Origin: Davidsoniella eucalypti
Taxonomy: Eukaryota > Ascomycota > Sordariomycetes > Microascales > Ceratocystidaceae
NCBI GenBank assembly: GCA_004009845.1
Contig: RMBW01000115.1
Span: 29,168 to 93,167 of the forward strand
DNA length: 64,000 nt
Reading direction: 5' to 3'
In this document: positions 28,201 to 38,185 of the stretch, one piece after another
Position numbering within the stretch: the stretch's first letter is position 1
How the letters are laid out: each line of letters opens with the position of its first letter
Notes under the pieces: model-generated
Database searches by the model: none
What the model was told of the DNA's origin: nothing
Seen by the model: only the letters and a program-made list of their open reading frames with translations
Made by a program: the position numbers and the translations under genes

Positions 28201-31200
28201 AACTGCTGAAAAATTGGTCTGGGGTAACAAAGGGGCGGAATAAAATCAAAAGTTGGTCGAGGGTTAGGGTTTGTATACTGCCTCTTCTACTCTTCAGCTT
28301 ACCAAGGCTATGATATCACTTTTTGTCACAGCATCACATTCTTTCTCGTGTCTACCGTAAGACAGCAAACAATAACAGCAACAGTTCTATGTATCTTCTG
28401 GAGGCTCTGCTTTCTTTCTGCTGTGACTGCAGATCTTTTTCTACTCGTCCCCCTTTTTCCTTCTGTCCCTCCCGTTTCTTAGTTGCTATTCTAACGCAAC
28501 CTACTTTCCCCCATTTCCTGTATGATTTAGTTAGGTTTCGAATATTGAGCCTCAGCTCACGAATTGAAAGGGACTAAAAAATAGGTATTATATGTACTTG
28601 TTAGACGTAAAGGTCACTTTGAGGAAATAAAGCGAGCCTAATGACAAGGAGGCACTAACAACTAGGATATACGGATAGGTGAGCTTTCTTGCTTGGGCCT
28701 AGTTCCAAAGAGAAAACAAGATGTCAATCGGGCCGAATAGACATCTCTGTCTTTCGTGCAAGGGGACAGAAAGATAAGCTCACACCCTGCTTGCTCTTCT
28801 TACCTATTTTCCTACTCTAAAAGTTGGAGAAACCTTGAACAGTTCATCGTTCCTTCGAGGCTTAAACCAAAATGGAGAATAAAGGCCTTTAAAAATGTTT
28901 AGCGATGTACATGCCAGAATCTAGGCGTTACTTAGCCGCAGAAAACCCAGTAACACGTATATTGTAGTGCGTTTAGGCTGGGTCGAGGCCTTGTAAATCT
29001 GCCAAAGCAGGACAATTGGCTGATCTACCGCAATAATGCCGTGAGAGACAAGACAGAGAGGCGAGGTCAGATGACTAGAACTATCATGTTATAACTTAAG
29101 TACAGTCGACTGAGAGTTTAGTTTAGGCTCGTGTTTGATGTTATCGTCAGATCAAGACCTCTCTATCACAGTTCCGTCGTCGTATTCCTCAATTTCATGC
29201 CTACTATCTGGTAGTCCTAAAATAGGGACACGCAATAGTTGTATCATCTTCTACACATGTGCTTGTTTTCTCATCGCTTTATATGAAGCTGAGATGCATC
29301 ATATCACAAATATACCATGTTGTATACTACTGTGATCTTTCAGAAGTTTATCTATAATGTATATTTGCTATAACTAGTTGAACTATTACTTATGCAAGCG
29401 CATTGAGTTTTCTTAAAACTCTTTGTTTTTATGCTCGTGTACAACAGTGTGTCACAGATGTGGCATCAGGGGACGAACAAGACTCTAGAAACATCTAGAG
29501 GCACATGATGACATCAAACAGGGACAAGTAATCACGAGTCAATGTGACGTCAGTAAGGTCAGGTAGTCTATTTCGAGATGGCTGGCTTTTCTTCTTTTTC
29601 CTTTTTCCATCTCTCCCTTATCGTCTCCTTGTTGTGTTTTGAATACACATGTTTTGTACTGACGTCCCGGTCTACATTAGTGGCATAGCCAGAGCTTCTT
29701 GTGCCGTATCGCGTCGCGTTGACGGATTTAAGATCACGCTGTAGTAGTATATTGTATCACTGTTTCATATAACGGCGCGTCGCCTCCTTTTATCCCTTTT
29801 CGTATTTGCTTTGTTTTGGTTTTCTTCTATAATCTCTGGATAGGTAGAAAATGAATGGCCATTAAGGCCCAGGCGGCGATGAGGCACCAAAGCTTCAGAG
29901 CACTGATGTTGCTAGGCTCACGCTTGGGGCTTCTGTTTGGGGAATAGCTTGGGCTTGGGCTTTAAGTGAATAGAGGAAGACGAGGAAGACGGAGAAAAAT
30001 GCATCATTGGTAGCTAAACGTGACTTGACCTAAGCTTCCTTAGATGTTTTGTAGTCTGACATGTATATATCAATATTATACTACAAGAGCACGTTTAATT
30101 GTATAAGTGCTACTGACAATTATCCGTGCTCCTCGAGCATTCATCATGTGCCACTGAAAGCTAAAAGACCCCCCAAAGCGGCGAAGCATTCGCTCAAAAA
30201 GACAAAAGAGTAAACATGTCGTGTAATTTGTGTTTTTAATTCTTAACCCGGCAGGCCTCTTCACTAGGCTAGACCGGCCTAGGCAGTCATGTGCCCATGG
30301 CATGGTATAGAAGGCCGCAAACAACGCTGTATATTTGTATGTCACAGCTACTCAAGGCTATATGAGTGTGATCTCAAGGTTGGATGTTACAGGGAGATCT
30401 TGTACGATAATCGACAGTTTTTACCAATATAGTATAGAGAGATAGGATAATACAAGCTAGGGGCTAGACTGCTAGACATTTAGTTTTGAGTCTGCCGCCC
30501 CCGGATATGAAGACAAAAAAAAAACCGAAACAAAGTTCCTTCATGGTTTTACAATAATAGAAAAAAAGAAGGGAAAAAAGCCTGTGCCTCGCGCCCTATA
30601 TCGGCGATCTACAGAGCCTCTTTTTTCTGATTGAAATTCCTTGCTTAAAGGGCTAATACGTGAAAGCAGTCTTTCTCTCAGCCTTTTTTTTTTATATCCT
30701 GCCTGGTCTTGTGACGATCAGAGTTCTCAAAGCGGAAACTTTGGCAGCCCAAGGAATTTGGCGAGCTGAGTTCAACCACTAATGAAAACTAAGAAAGAAA
30801 AATAGGCGGCTTAGGCTAGGCCAACGACCGTTGCTATACCTGATCATTGGCTAAAGTTTTAGCTTTCAGATCAAGCCCACGTCTTCACACGATCCAGTGT
30901 AGGAATTTAGGAATTAGGCCTGAGTTTAGTAATATTAAAAGCCAGTTCCATGTTTAGGTTCACTCTACTTTGACATGAACATGACATGAATTTTTTTATG
31001 GTCAGAAATCTCACGATAGTTTTTTTTTGCCTTAGTGAGTGGTAGCCTCTCAGTAGAGAGCTGCCTAAAACGGAAATATACCGTCATAGTCTGCCCTTCG
31101 ACTGACAGAGCCCCATTTTTCAACTCACGAATAAGGCATTATTGATTGTGCCTTGTGCACGTGACTCTTGTGTTCATACGACAGATGACAATGACGACAA

Positions 31201-32758
31201 TGATGACTCTACATGCATTCTACATAAAAGATAGAATAACTCGGGCTAGGAGTATGAAAATAAAGGCACATGACCTGCAGCTGTAACGACATGAGTTATT
31301 CAAAACCCCAAACTGTGTTCATTTATTCGTTCGTTGGCCTGGCCGTCTTAGCCTAGACAGTCCTTATCTCATGTTCCAAGATAGGTAGCATCAACAAGCT
31401 ATACAAGCCAAGTCTGTTATTTTTGCATAACCGCAGAGCCTCCGTGGGACCTCTCTCTAGGATATTTGTGTGATCAGATGATGGGTGTTTCGTAACTTGG
31501 ATGGACACGCCGGCGTATGTATGTATCAGACTAACATGAAGCCGAGAATCTACAGGGTTTGTCAACCCTTAGTCGATGACATTGGGACTTTGGAAAGCGA
31601 AGAGTCTAACGAAACTATATATTAGAACCCCAGATTACTCAAAACAAAGCTCCAGGAGTCGAATGGTCTATAGCTGAGTGTATCTGTAATTATTTTGCCT
31701 TCTCGTGAGGAAGCAGAGTAGTCGGCCCTGTTATATGCTCCGTGGCTACTATGGTGGCTACTGTACAGTTTTGCTTGGCAGGCATCTGCATCGATTCGAG
31801 ATGGTCGTTTTCTCTGTAGACCACATGACCGTCTTCAGTAACGGGCCTTTACGTGTAGAAACTTAGCGTCGAAACACGGTATTTTTATTCCAATTTTTAT
31901 CCATACATTTTTGATTTGCTTTCTAATATACTATACTAATATTGCTCGGTGTTGCCCGCGTAATTAAACACCACTAAGAAAAAAGCTCGAATGGGGAAGC
32001 CAGTCCGGTTTTGGGTGCAAGAATAGAGTGGAAAGGGAATGCCGACGATAGTTTTTTCTTCTTAGCTGATTTTGCACCAAGATTGACGTTCTCCAATGAC
32101 TTGACCCCGAATTATTCTGGATATTACCAGGGGAAGAAGAGAGAAAACTAGAATAAGGAAGGCACAGCAGGGGCGTGTACTTACCCAGTATTGCATACAC
32201 ACCACGAGGTCGAGGACGCTTCGTTTCTTGGGTAGTTTCTTCATTTCCCCGCAATACTTTTTTGCACCCCGGACCAACGCTTAATTAGCGAATTTATTTG
32301 CGGTGCGAGCGCGATATTTGGTATTTTAGTGTTTGACTTAATTTCAGGTATTGATTGTTTTTGGTCATTTCTTTTTGGGACCTTGGGCGTTCTCTTTATT
32401 TATTCATTTTTTTGCTTTGGGACTGACAAGATCGAAGCGAAGAAATAAGAGAAAAAAAAAGATTTTTTTTTTTTAACTAAGAAGATAGAGAGAGATTTTG
32501 TTGCTTGTTCTCGAGGTCTTCATGTCCGTTCACTAGTATATAAGAATTGTCCTGGTCTCTGTTCTCTGGTCTTGTTTCCCTTTCTTGTTCATCATCACTC
32601 ACATCTTCTACATCTTCCTGCCTTGGGTCTTCTCCATTTCCCTCTACTATTATATATAGACGCTGTCTGTCTCCCTTCTATTCTTCTCTATATTGAAACC
32701 TGCACATCTCATACTCTATTCTACACTTCCATCTTACATATCGACTATCGCCTCTACA
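22280..32758. other. 10.5-kb AT-rich stretch, no supportable gene
   Basis: No conserved domain, signal peptide with plausible exon structure, tRNA or transposon domain was found. The longest frame (27689-28195, 168 codons) has no motif and irregular codon use. CT-rich and T-run segments are frequent. The final 700 bases form the hexose-transporter promoter. A spliced 81-codon reading on the minus strand (32277-31964, GTAAGT donor) is possible but unconvincing. Confidence 0.55.
32537..32544 (+). promoter_or_regulatory. TATA box of the hexose transporter gene
   Basis: TATATAAG lies 215 bases before the ATG at 32759 and is followed by a long CT-rich leader (CTTCT/CCTCT repeats), a typical layout for highly expressed fungal genes. 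Confidence 0.6.
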
Positions 32759-34437
32759 ATGGGTTTCCTAGTCGCCCACGACAAGACGGTTGGTGCCTCT
32801 TGGCCCGCTATTGCCGTCGGTCTCTTCGCCGCCTTCGGTGGTGTTCTATACGGTTATGATACCGGTACCATCTCTGGTATTCTTGCCATGGTAAGTCCAT
32901 AATGCGTTGTCTCCTGATATCTACTGTTCTCTATAGCATACTAACCACTGTTCTTTCTTCTTTATAGAAGCACTGGCTGCAGCTTTTCTCCACCGGCCAC
33001 CGGGACTCCAACGGCGAGCTTGCCATCACCTCCGGCCAGGAGTCTCTGATCGTCTCTATCTTGTCTGTCGGTACCTTCATCGGTGCTCTGTCCTCTCCTC
33101 TTCTGTCTGATCGCATCGGTCGTCGCTATGCTCTGTGCCTGGTCACCTGGGTCTTCAACCTCGGTGTTATCATGCAGACTGCTGCTACTCGGCAACCTCT
33201 GTTCATTGCCGGTCGTTTCTTCGCTGGTCTCGGTGTCGGTCTGATCTCTGCCATCATTCCTCTGTACCAGTCTGAGACTGCTCCCAAGTGGATTCGTGGT
33301 CTGATTGTCGGCTCTTATCAGTTTGCCATCACCATCGGTCTGCTGCTTGCCAACGTCGTCAACAACGCTACCCACAACCGTGACGACACCGGTTCTTACC
33401 GTATCCCCATTGCTGTCCAGTTTGCCTGGTCGCTGATTCTGTTTACCGGCATGCTGTTCCTTCCCGAGACCCCCCGCTTCCTGATCAAGTGCGGCAATGA
33501 CGATGCTGCCGCCAAGTCCCTCGCGTGGCTGCGTCGCCTTGACCAGGACCACGAGGAGATCCGCAACGAGCTGCTCGAGATCAAGGCCAACCACGAGTAC
33601 GAAATGTCTCTACGCTCCGAGTCCTCCATGTGGGATGCCTTCAAGCCTCCTATGCTGCGCCGTCTGCTCACTGGTATTGCCGTCCAGGGTATCCAGCAGC
33701 TCACTGGTATCAACTTCATCTTCTACTACGGTACTAAGTTCTTCCAGAACTCTGGCATCAACAACTCCTTCGTCATTTCCATGATTACCTCCAGTGTCAA
33801 CGTTATCTCTACCCTCCCCGGTATCTGGGCCACTGACAAGTTCGGTCGTCGCCAGCTCCTGCTTTGGGGTGCCGTTGGTATGGCTGTCTCTCAGCTGATT
33901 GTCGCTCTGACTGGTACTCTCTCTACCGACCAGACCGACGCTGGCGTCATCATCGTCAAGAACCTGGCTGCTCAGAAGTGCGCCATTGCCTTCATCTGCG
34001 TGTACATCTTCTTCTTCGCCTCCACCTGGGGTCCTCTGGCCTGGGTTGTCTGCTCCGAGATCTTCCCTCTGCGCGTCCGTGCCGTGTCCATTGCCACCAC
34101 CACTGCCTCCAACTGGCTCATTAACTGGGCTCTGTCGTACTCTACTCCGTACCTGGTCAACTGGGGCCCCGGCAACGCTAACCTGCAGTCCAAGATCTTC
34201 TTCATCTGGGCTGGCTGCTGCTTCCTGGGTGTCGCCTTCGTCTACTTCTGCATCTACGAGACCAAGAACCTTACTCTGGAGGAGGTCGACGAGCTCTACA
34301 CCGAGGTTCCCCTCGCCTGGAAGTCTGTTGGCTGGAAGCCCACTCTGCGCTACGCCGACACCAAGATCCCCGATCACGACAAGCCTGAGCAGATTGGCGA
34401 GCACGTCGAGACTGCTACTCCTACCGAGAAGGCTTAA
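32759..34437 (+). CDS. MFS hexose (glucose) transporter
   Basis: Plasma-membrane sugar permease, major facilitator superfamily, sugar porter family, 533 residues. Exons 32759-32890 and 32968-34437 (77-nt intron, GTAAGT...TTTATAG). Signatures: GGVLYGYDTGTISG in TM1, DRIGRR between TM2 and TM3, ETAPKWIRG, the PETPRF motif after TM6, QQLTGINFIFYYG in TM7, DKFGRR in the second half, WGPLAWVVCSEIFPLRVRA, and a C-terminal YETKNLTLEEVDELY. Twelve membrane segments are expected. The family most resembles fungal high-affinity glucose transporters (MstA/HGT type); substrate and affinity are inferred from family. Codon use is strongly biased to C- and T-ending codons, implying high expression. Convergent with the carotenoid oxygenase gene; the long upstream region may hold its control elements. 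Confidence 0.96.
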
Positions 34438-34946
34438 ATAGACTGACTCTGTCTCTACCAAAAAAACAAAACTTTTACATCATAGTTCTCTTAGCTCTAC
34501 TAATACATGGGCGGTGACCGACATCACCAGAGTCTCGTCTGGTAGCCTGGCCGTTCTCGGTTCGCTACATCATCCATATATCATACTGTCGGGACTGGGT
34601 CCTTGTTCTTTCAGTTACTGGATATTCTTCTTCTACTCTTGTTTTTATTACTATTCTATACCTTCTTTTGATATCTTGGGACAACTGGCTCATCAGAGCG
34701 GGCGGGAGTAGGCGGTTAATCGGTTGGGCTCTTTTCTGCTTTTAATATGTTCTGAGGTGTCTTAATATCTGCTTGGTGTATCTATCAGCATAGCACTCTC
34801 ACTTACTCTTTGCATGACATTCATGTTTTATATCTCAGTTGCCTCGTTAATGAAATCAATATACATACAATAATCAATCCAATCTGTACTTAACAAACTG
34901 TGCTACTAAAATTACATCTGCTTAACTTTATCTATCTTGCCATAAC
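34438..34946. other. Shared 3' region of convergent genes
   Basis: 509 bases between the stop codons of the transporter (+) and the carotenoid oxygenase (-). T- and AT-rich, with likely 3' UTRs and polyadenylation regions on both strands. No other feature. Confidence 0.5.
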
Positions 34947-36816
34947 TCAGCATTTCCTTGGCGCATGAATGCCATGAAATCCAATTCCAACGGCAAACTC
35001 GCACTCTGCTCTGCCTATTTCTCGCATAGTCTGAGCATTTAGACACAGAAGATAACTTGTTCGATTTGCGCCGTCCAAAACCACGCTGAGTAGCACGCCA
35101 TCATCTTCAGCGCCAGCTTCTGGTCGCGCTAGATATATCGGCTCTCCGGGTGTATGGCCAGTTGGTCCGCTCCAGATTGCAACATTGCCGGTGTCTGTGT
35201 CGGCCTTGGATATGGCGTCAAACATGGTGCTGAGGCCGCGGTTGACTGTGCTGTATACGAAACGGTGGCGACGAGTGGCGTAGCTAGGGTTGATTATGGG
35301 CAGTTCTCCAGCATGAGGCCCTGGGATATCTACGACGACTCGTGGCGTTGGGCCTAGAGACCCGGGTTTAGAGACGCCAGAGGCTGTAGCTGCACGCATA
35401 TCGAATTCGTAGCGTCGAAGTGCACAGGCTGTACGGCCGGGCTGTCGCCAGAAGTCAGTGCCACTACGGTCTTTGTCTAGCATGATGTCACGGTAGAAGG
35501 CCGAGATTATGTCAGACGTGGGATATTCGATGAGTTCGCAGTATAGCTTTCTGGTTGCTGCGTCCTCAAAGGCGTTGACGCTATGGAAGAAGAAGCCAGC
35601 CGGCGTTTCAAAGCGTGCAACAACGCCCTTATCGCCGCGCCGATCGATAACAAACCAGCGACATGTTTGCTCTTCACTGAAAGGTGCAATAGTGTCGACG
35701 ACGTTTTGATTCCATACCATCATCAGGCCGCCGCCACGAAGATGGCATGATGGGATACATATAATATAGTAGCTGGGCGAAATAAAACAGCTGTGCAAGT
35801 ATGCAGCTGGTGCGCTGGGCTCTTGGATCGTAGCTAGAATGCGTGCACTTCCACCCGTTCCGGCAGTCTTTGTCGACGGCAACTGATATACAGTATAGGT
35901 CGGGGTTGGCCCGAAGCGTAGGCTGAAGTTGAAGCCATCGCCGGTGTCCGGATCCCGTGCTATATGTGCACAAGAACTGTGGCCTGCTAGCGCCTGATCG
36001 AAGTCCTCGGGTTGCACGTAGACACTAGACGCAGTAAGGGTTACTGGATCTAGCTGTCGAAGTTGGATACTGTCTGTGGCCAGCCATAAATTGTCGATGG
36101 TATTGGCTGCATGGTGTCCGGCTGTGTTCAAATTATGATTGGCACTACGTTCAGAACTGCCAGACTCTGTGATTGTGGCTAGAGGTGTAGTGCCGGCTGG
36201 TCGAGCAATATTAGGGTTGAGGGTTACCTGAACGTTCCTGGCCACCATGCGCTGTCGGAAGAACGACATAGTTTTGCAGAACAGGCCGACACACGGATCG
36301 TTCTTCTGTGCAAAGGTGTATGAACGTGACACCCCCGAACGGATTTCAGCGATAAAGTCGTCGCATTGGCGTCGTGAAGCGTAGTACACAATACTTTGAC
36401 CAGTTGTCTCTGGATCTGGTACAATATCGAAGCGATGGGTATGGCCCAGTCCGTCAAACCAGTGTTGTACTTCGTATAAACGGGTTCCCATCTCTGAATC
36501 TACATCGTAGACGCCCGGCCCGGTTCGGAAGAGCGAGCCTGCAGCCCAGGCAGGGATAGTGCCGGAGACAGAGAGCCGGATGGGGCCGCGTTGCTCAGTG
36601 AGGCCGTTGAACTCGAGAGAGAGAAAACAAGTTAGGAGACCTAGAACTACGACTATATATAGATGGGAAAGAAGTACTCACCCCAGCGTCGTTGGGCCAG
36701 TCTGCAAAATCGCCGTTTAGAACAGTATCTATCACGCTTTGCTTGTCTACGGCGGCATCGGCAGCACATCGTTGGACCACATTCGAAGTTGTTTTGAGCG
36801 GCAAAGAGTCTTGCAT
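34947..36816 (-). CDS. Carotenoid cleavage oxygenase (torulene dioxygenase-like)
   Basis: Non-heme iron dioxygenase that cleaves carotenoid double bonds; fungal relatives (CAO-2/CarT) cut torulene to beta-apo-4'-carotenal on the neurosporaxanthin route. Exons 36816-36682 and 36611-34947, joined over a 70-nt intron, give 599 residues, normal for the family. All four iron-binding histidines are present: His261 (SCAHIARDP), His318 (YLHSCFIS), His388 (FFHSVNAFED) and His591 (GFHGIHAPR). Other family motifs are GTIPAWAAGSLFRTGPG near the start, HWFDGLGHTHRF and NPNIA. The 45-residue first exon lies before the family core and has its own ATG. No carB, carRA or carO homologue is in the window, so this copy is unlinked to a carotenoid cluster here. 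The exact substrate (torulene, or a stilbene as in CAO-1) is an inference. Confidence 0.93.
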
Positions 36817-37589
36817 ATTGACTGCGCAAGTGTAATAGTTGTACCAAGATTGTTATTGCTTTGAAAATGAGGGGGAAAAAAGGTCTCGGCGAATAGGGAA
36901 ACGTCCAACGTCAATACTTTTTTTTCTTTTTCTTTCTTTGTCTTGTACGAGTTCATGTGTGACCTCATAGTCAGCTCGCCTCGATATATTTATCAAAGAA
37001 AAGATAGCTAGTCATGGCATCAAGACAACCGACTTATCCCGCCCATTTACGGGGGCCGACTAGTCTTTATATAGACTTTTCAGCACATCATAACTCGCGC
37101 TTGTTGGTTCTAAACTAAGAAACAGAGCGGGAAGAAATCACAAGAAACTCATCTAGTCGTTAGCTCTCCTTGTTTGGTGTTTTGTTTTCTCACAAATGCA
37201 TAATCACGTTTCGTAGCACATTCCAACGAACGTCCGCCCTGCTTGTTAGCTTGTTGGCCCCCTCCACAGGCTTATCTTGACGGTAAAGTCAGAATGAGCT
37301 AGACTATTTGTAGAATAGATTCGCCTGCTTTGGTCTAGTATATGATATCAAAGACAAGAAAAAAATAATAAAAATAAAATAAAAACTTTCCTACATACTT
37401 ACATCCATAGAGTCTAATTACTAGAATAAATGGACTGTCATTTTACGTCTCCATTTTCTTAACCACCGAAAACACGTGTTTTAACTGTATAATATAAAGA
37501 GCCAATATTTTCTAGCAAATGAAACTACCAAGATGCTTTGTCGTAACACACTATCTCAAGGATGACTATATAAAATCTTCATAGCTCTA

Positions 37590-37620
37590 TAGCTCCATAA
37601 GATAAATGAATTAAAAAAAA
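37590..37620 (+). repeat. 31-nt dispersed repeat ending in A-run, copy 1
   Basis: Matches 52189-52219 over 31 nt with one mismatch. The unit begins TAGCTCCATAAGATAAAT and ends in a poly-A stretch, which resembles the 3' tail of a short retroposon. Surrounding sequence is not obviously alignable. Confidence 0.6.
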
Positions 37621-37775
37621 TAAAATAAAAAAGGATGACTATTTTTCTTAAAAAATAACCAAGGCAATTTTCTCAACTATCATGACAAGTCGCAAAGCTT
37701 CCATTATTTTAAAAACATTATAGACACTAAGTTAATTATGTGTGTTTAGCTGACAACTACCGCCGACTGATACCT

Positions 37776-37797
37776 AGGGTGCACAGCAGTGGCTAAA
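37776..37797 (-). repeat. 22-nt perfect repeat, possible transposase relic, copy 1
   Basis: Perfect 22-nt inverted match to 47559-47580. Read on the minus strand it encodes CLATAVHPR in a short open frame, and the other copy encodes FLATAVHPR. The pattern resembles the C-terminal part of hAT-type transposases (A.LDPRFK), so these may be decayed fragments of one element. The family assignment is a weak inference. Confidence 0.4.
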
Positions 37798-38185
37798 CAA
37801 GCTTCGTGACGAGAACGAGGCTTGCAAAGGCAGTAGTATAAAGTTGTATTCAGGAGGTTGAAGAAGATAGAGAGGAAATGGAAATAACTAGACAAGAATA
37901 AGGAAAGAAACGGCCTCCTTATATACATAAATTTAACAGCTTTGGTATAGTATGTAGTGTGGGCATCTGAATCAAGGGAAAACATCAAGTCATAGCACTT
38001 ATATTCATCAACTCTAGTTCGCTCTGTCGAGAAAATGAGCGGACGTCCCACATTGTTCAACCCCCGTTATCAAATGATTGTTGGATATTACGCTTAATGA
38101 CATTACAAGCTGATTTCCAAGAAAAAAGGTGGGTTCATAAAAGATTCTAGTATTTTGGAAAACAGAATATATTTTATACACTCAA

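Larger units (their letters stand above)
36817..38185. other. Intergenic with small repeat relics
   Basis: Divergent-side promoter of the carotenoid oxygenase, then AT-rich DNA with A-runs. Holds two short repeats shared with distant places in the window (37590-37620 and 37776-37797, listed separately). No coding gene supported. Confidence 0.5.

Noticed and set aside
31964..32277. Possible two-exon small gene on the minus strand with a GTAAGT donor
   Set aside because: The joined 81-residue product has no recognisable feature, and the acceptor choice is arbitrary.
32962..34461. Long minus-strand frames of 210 and 283 codons
   Set aside because: Antisense shadows of the highly codon-biased hexose transporter.
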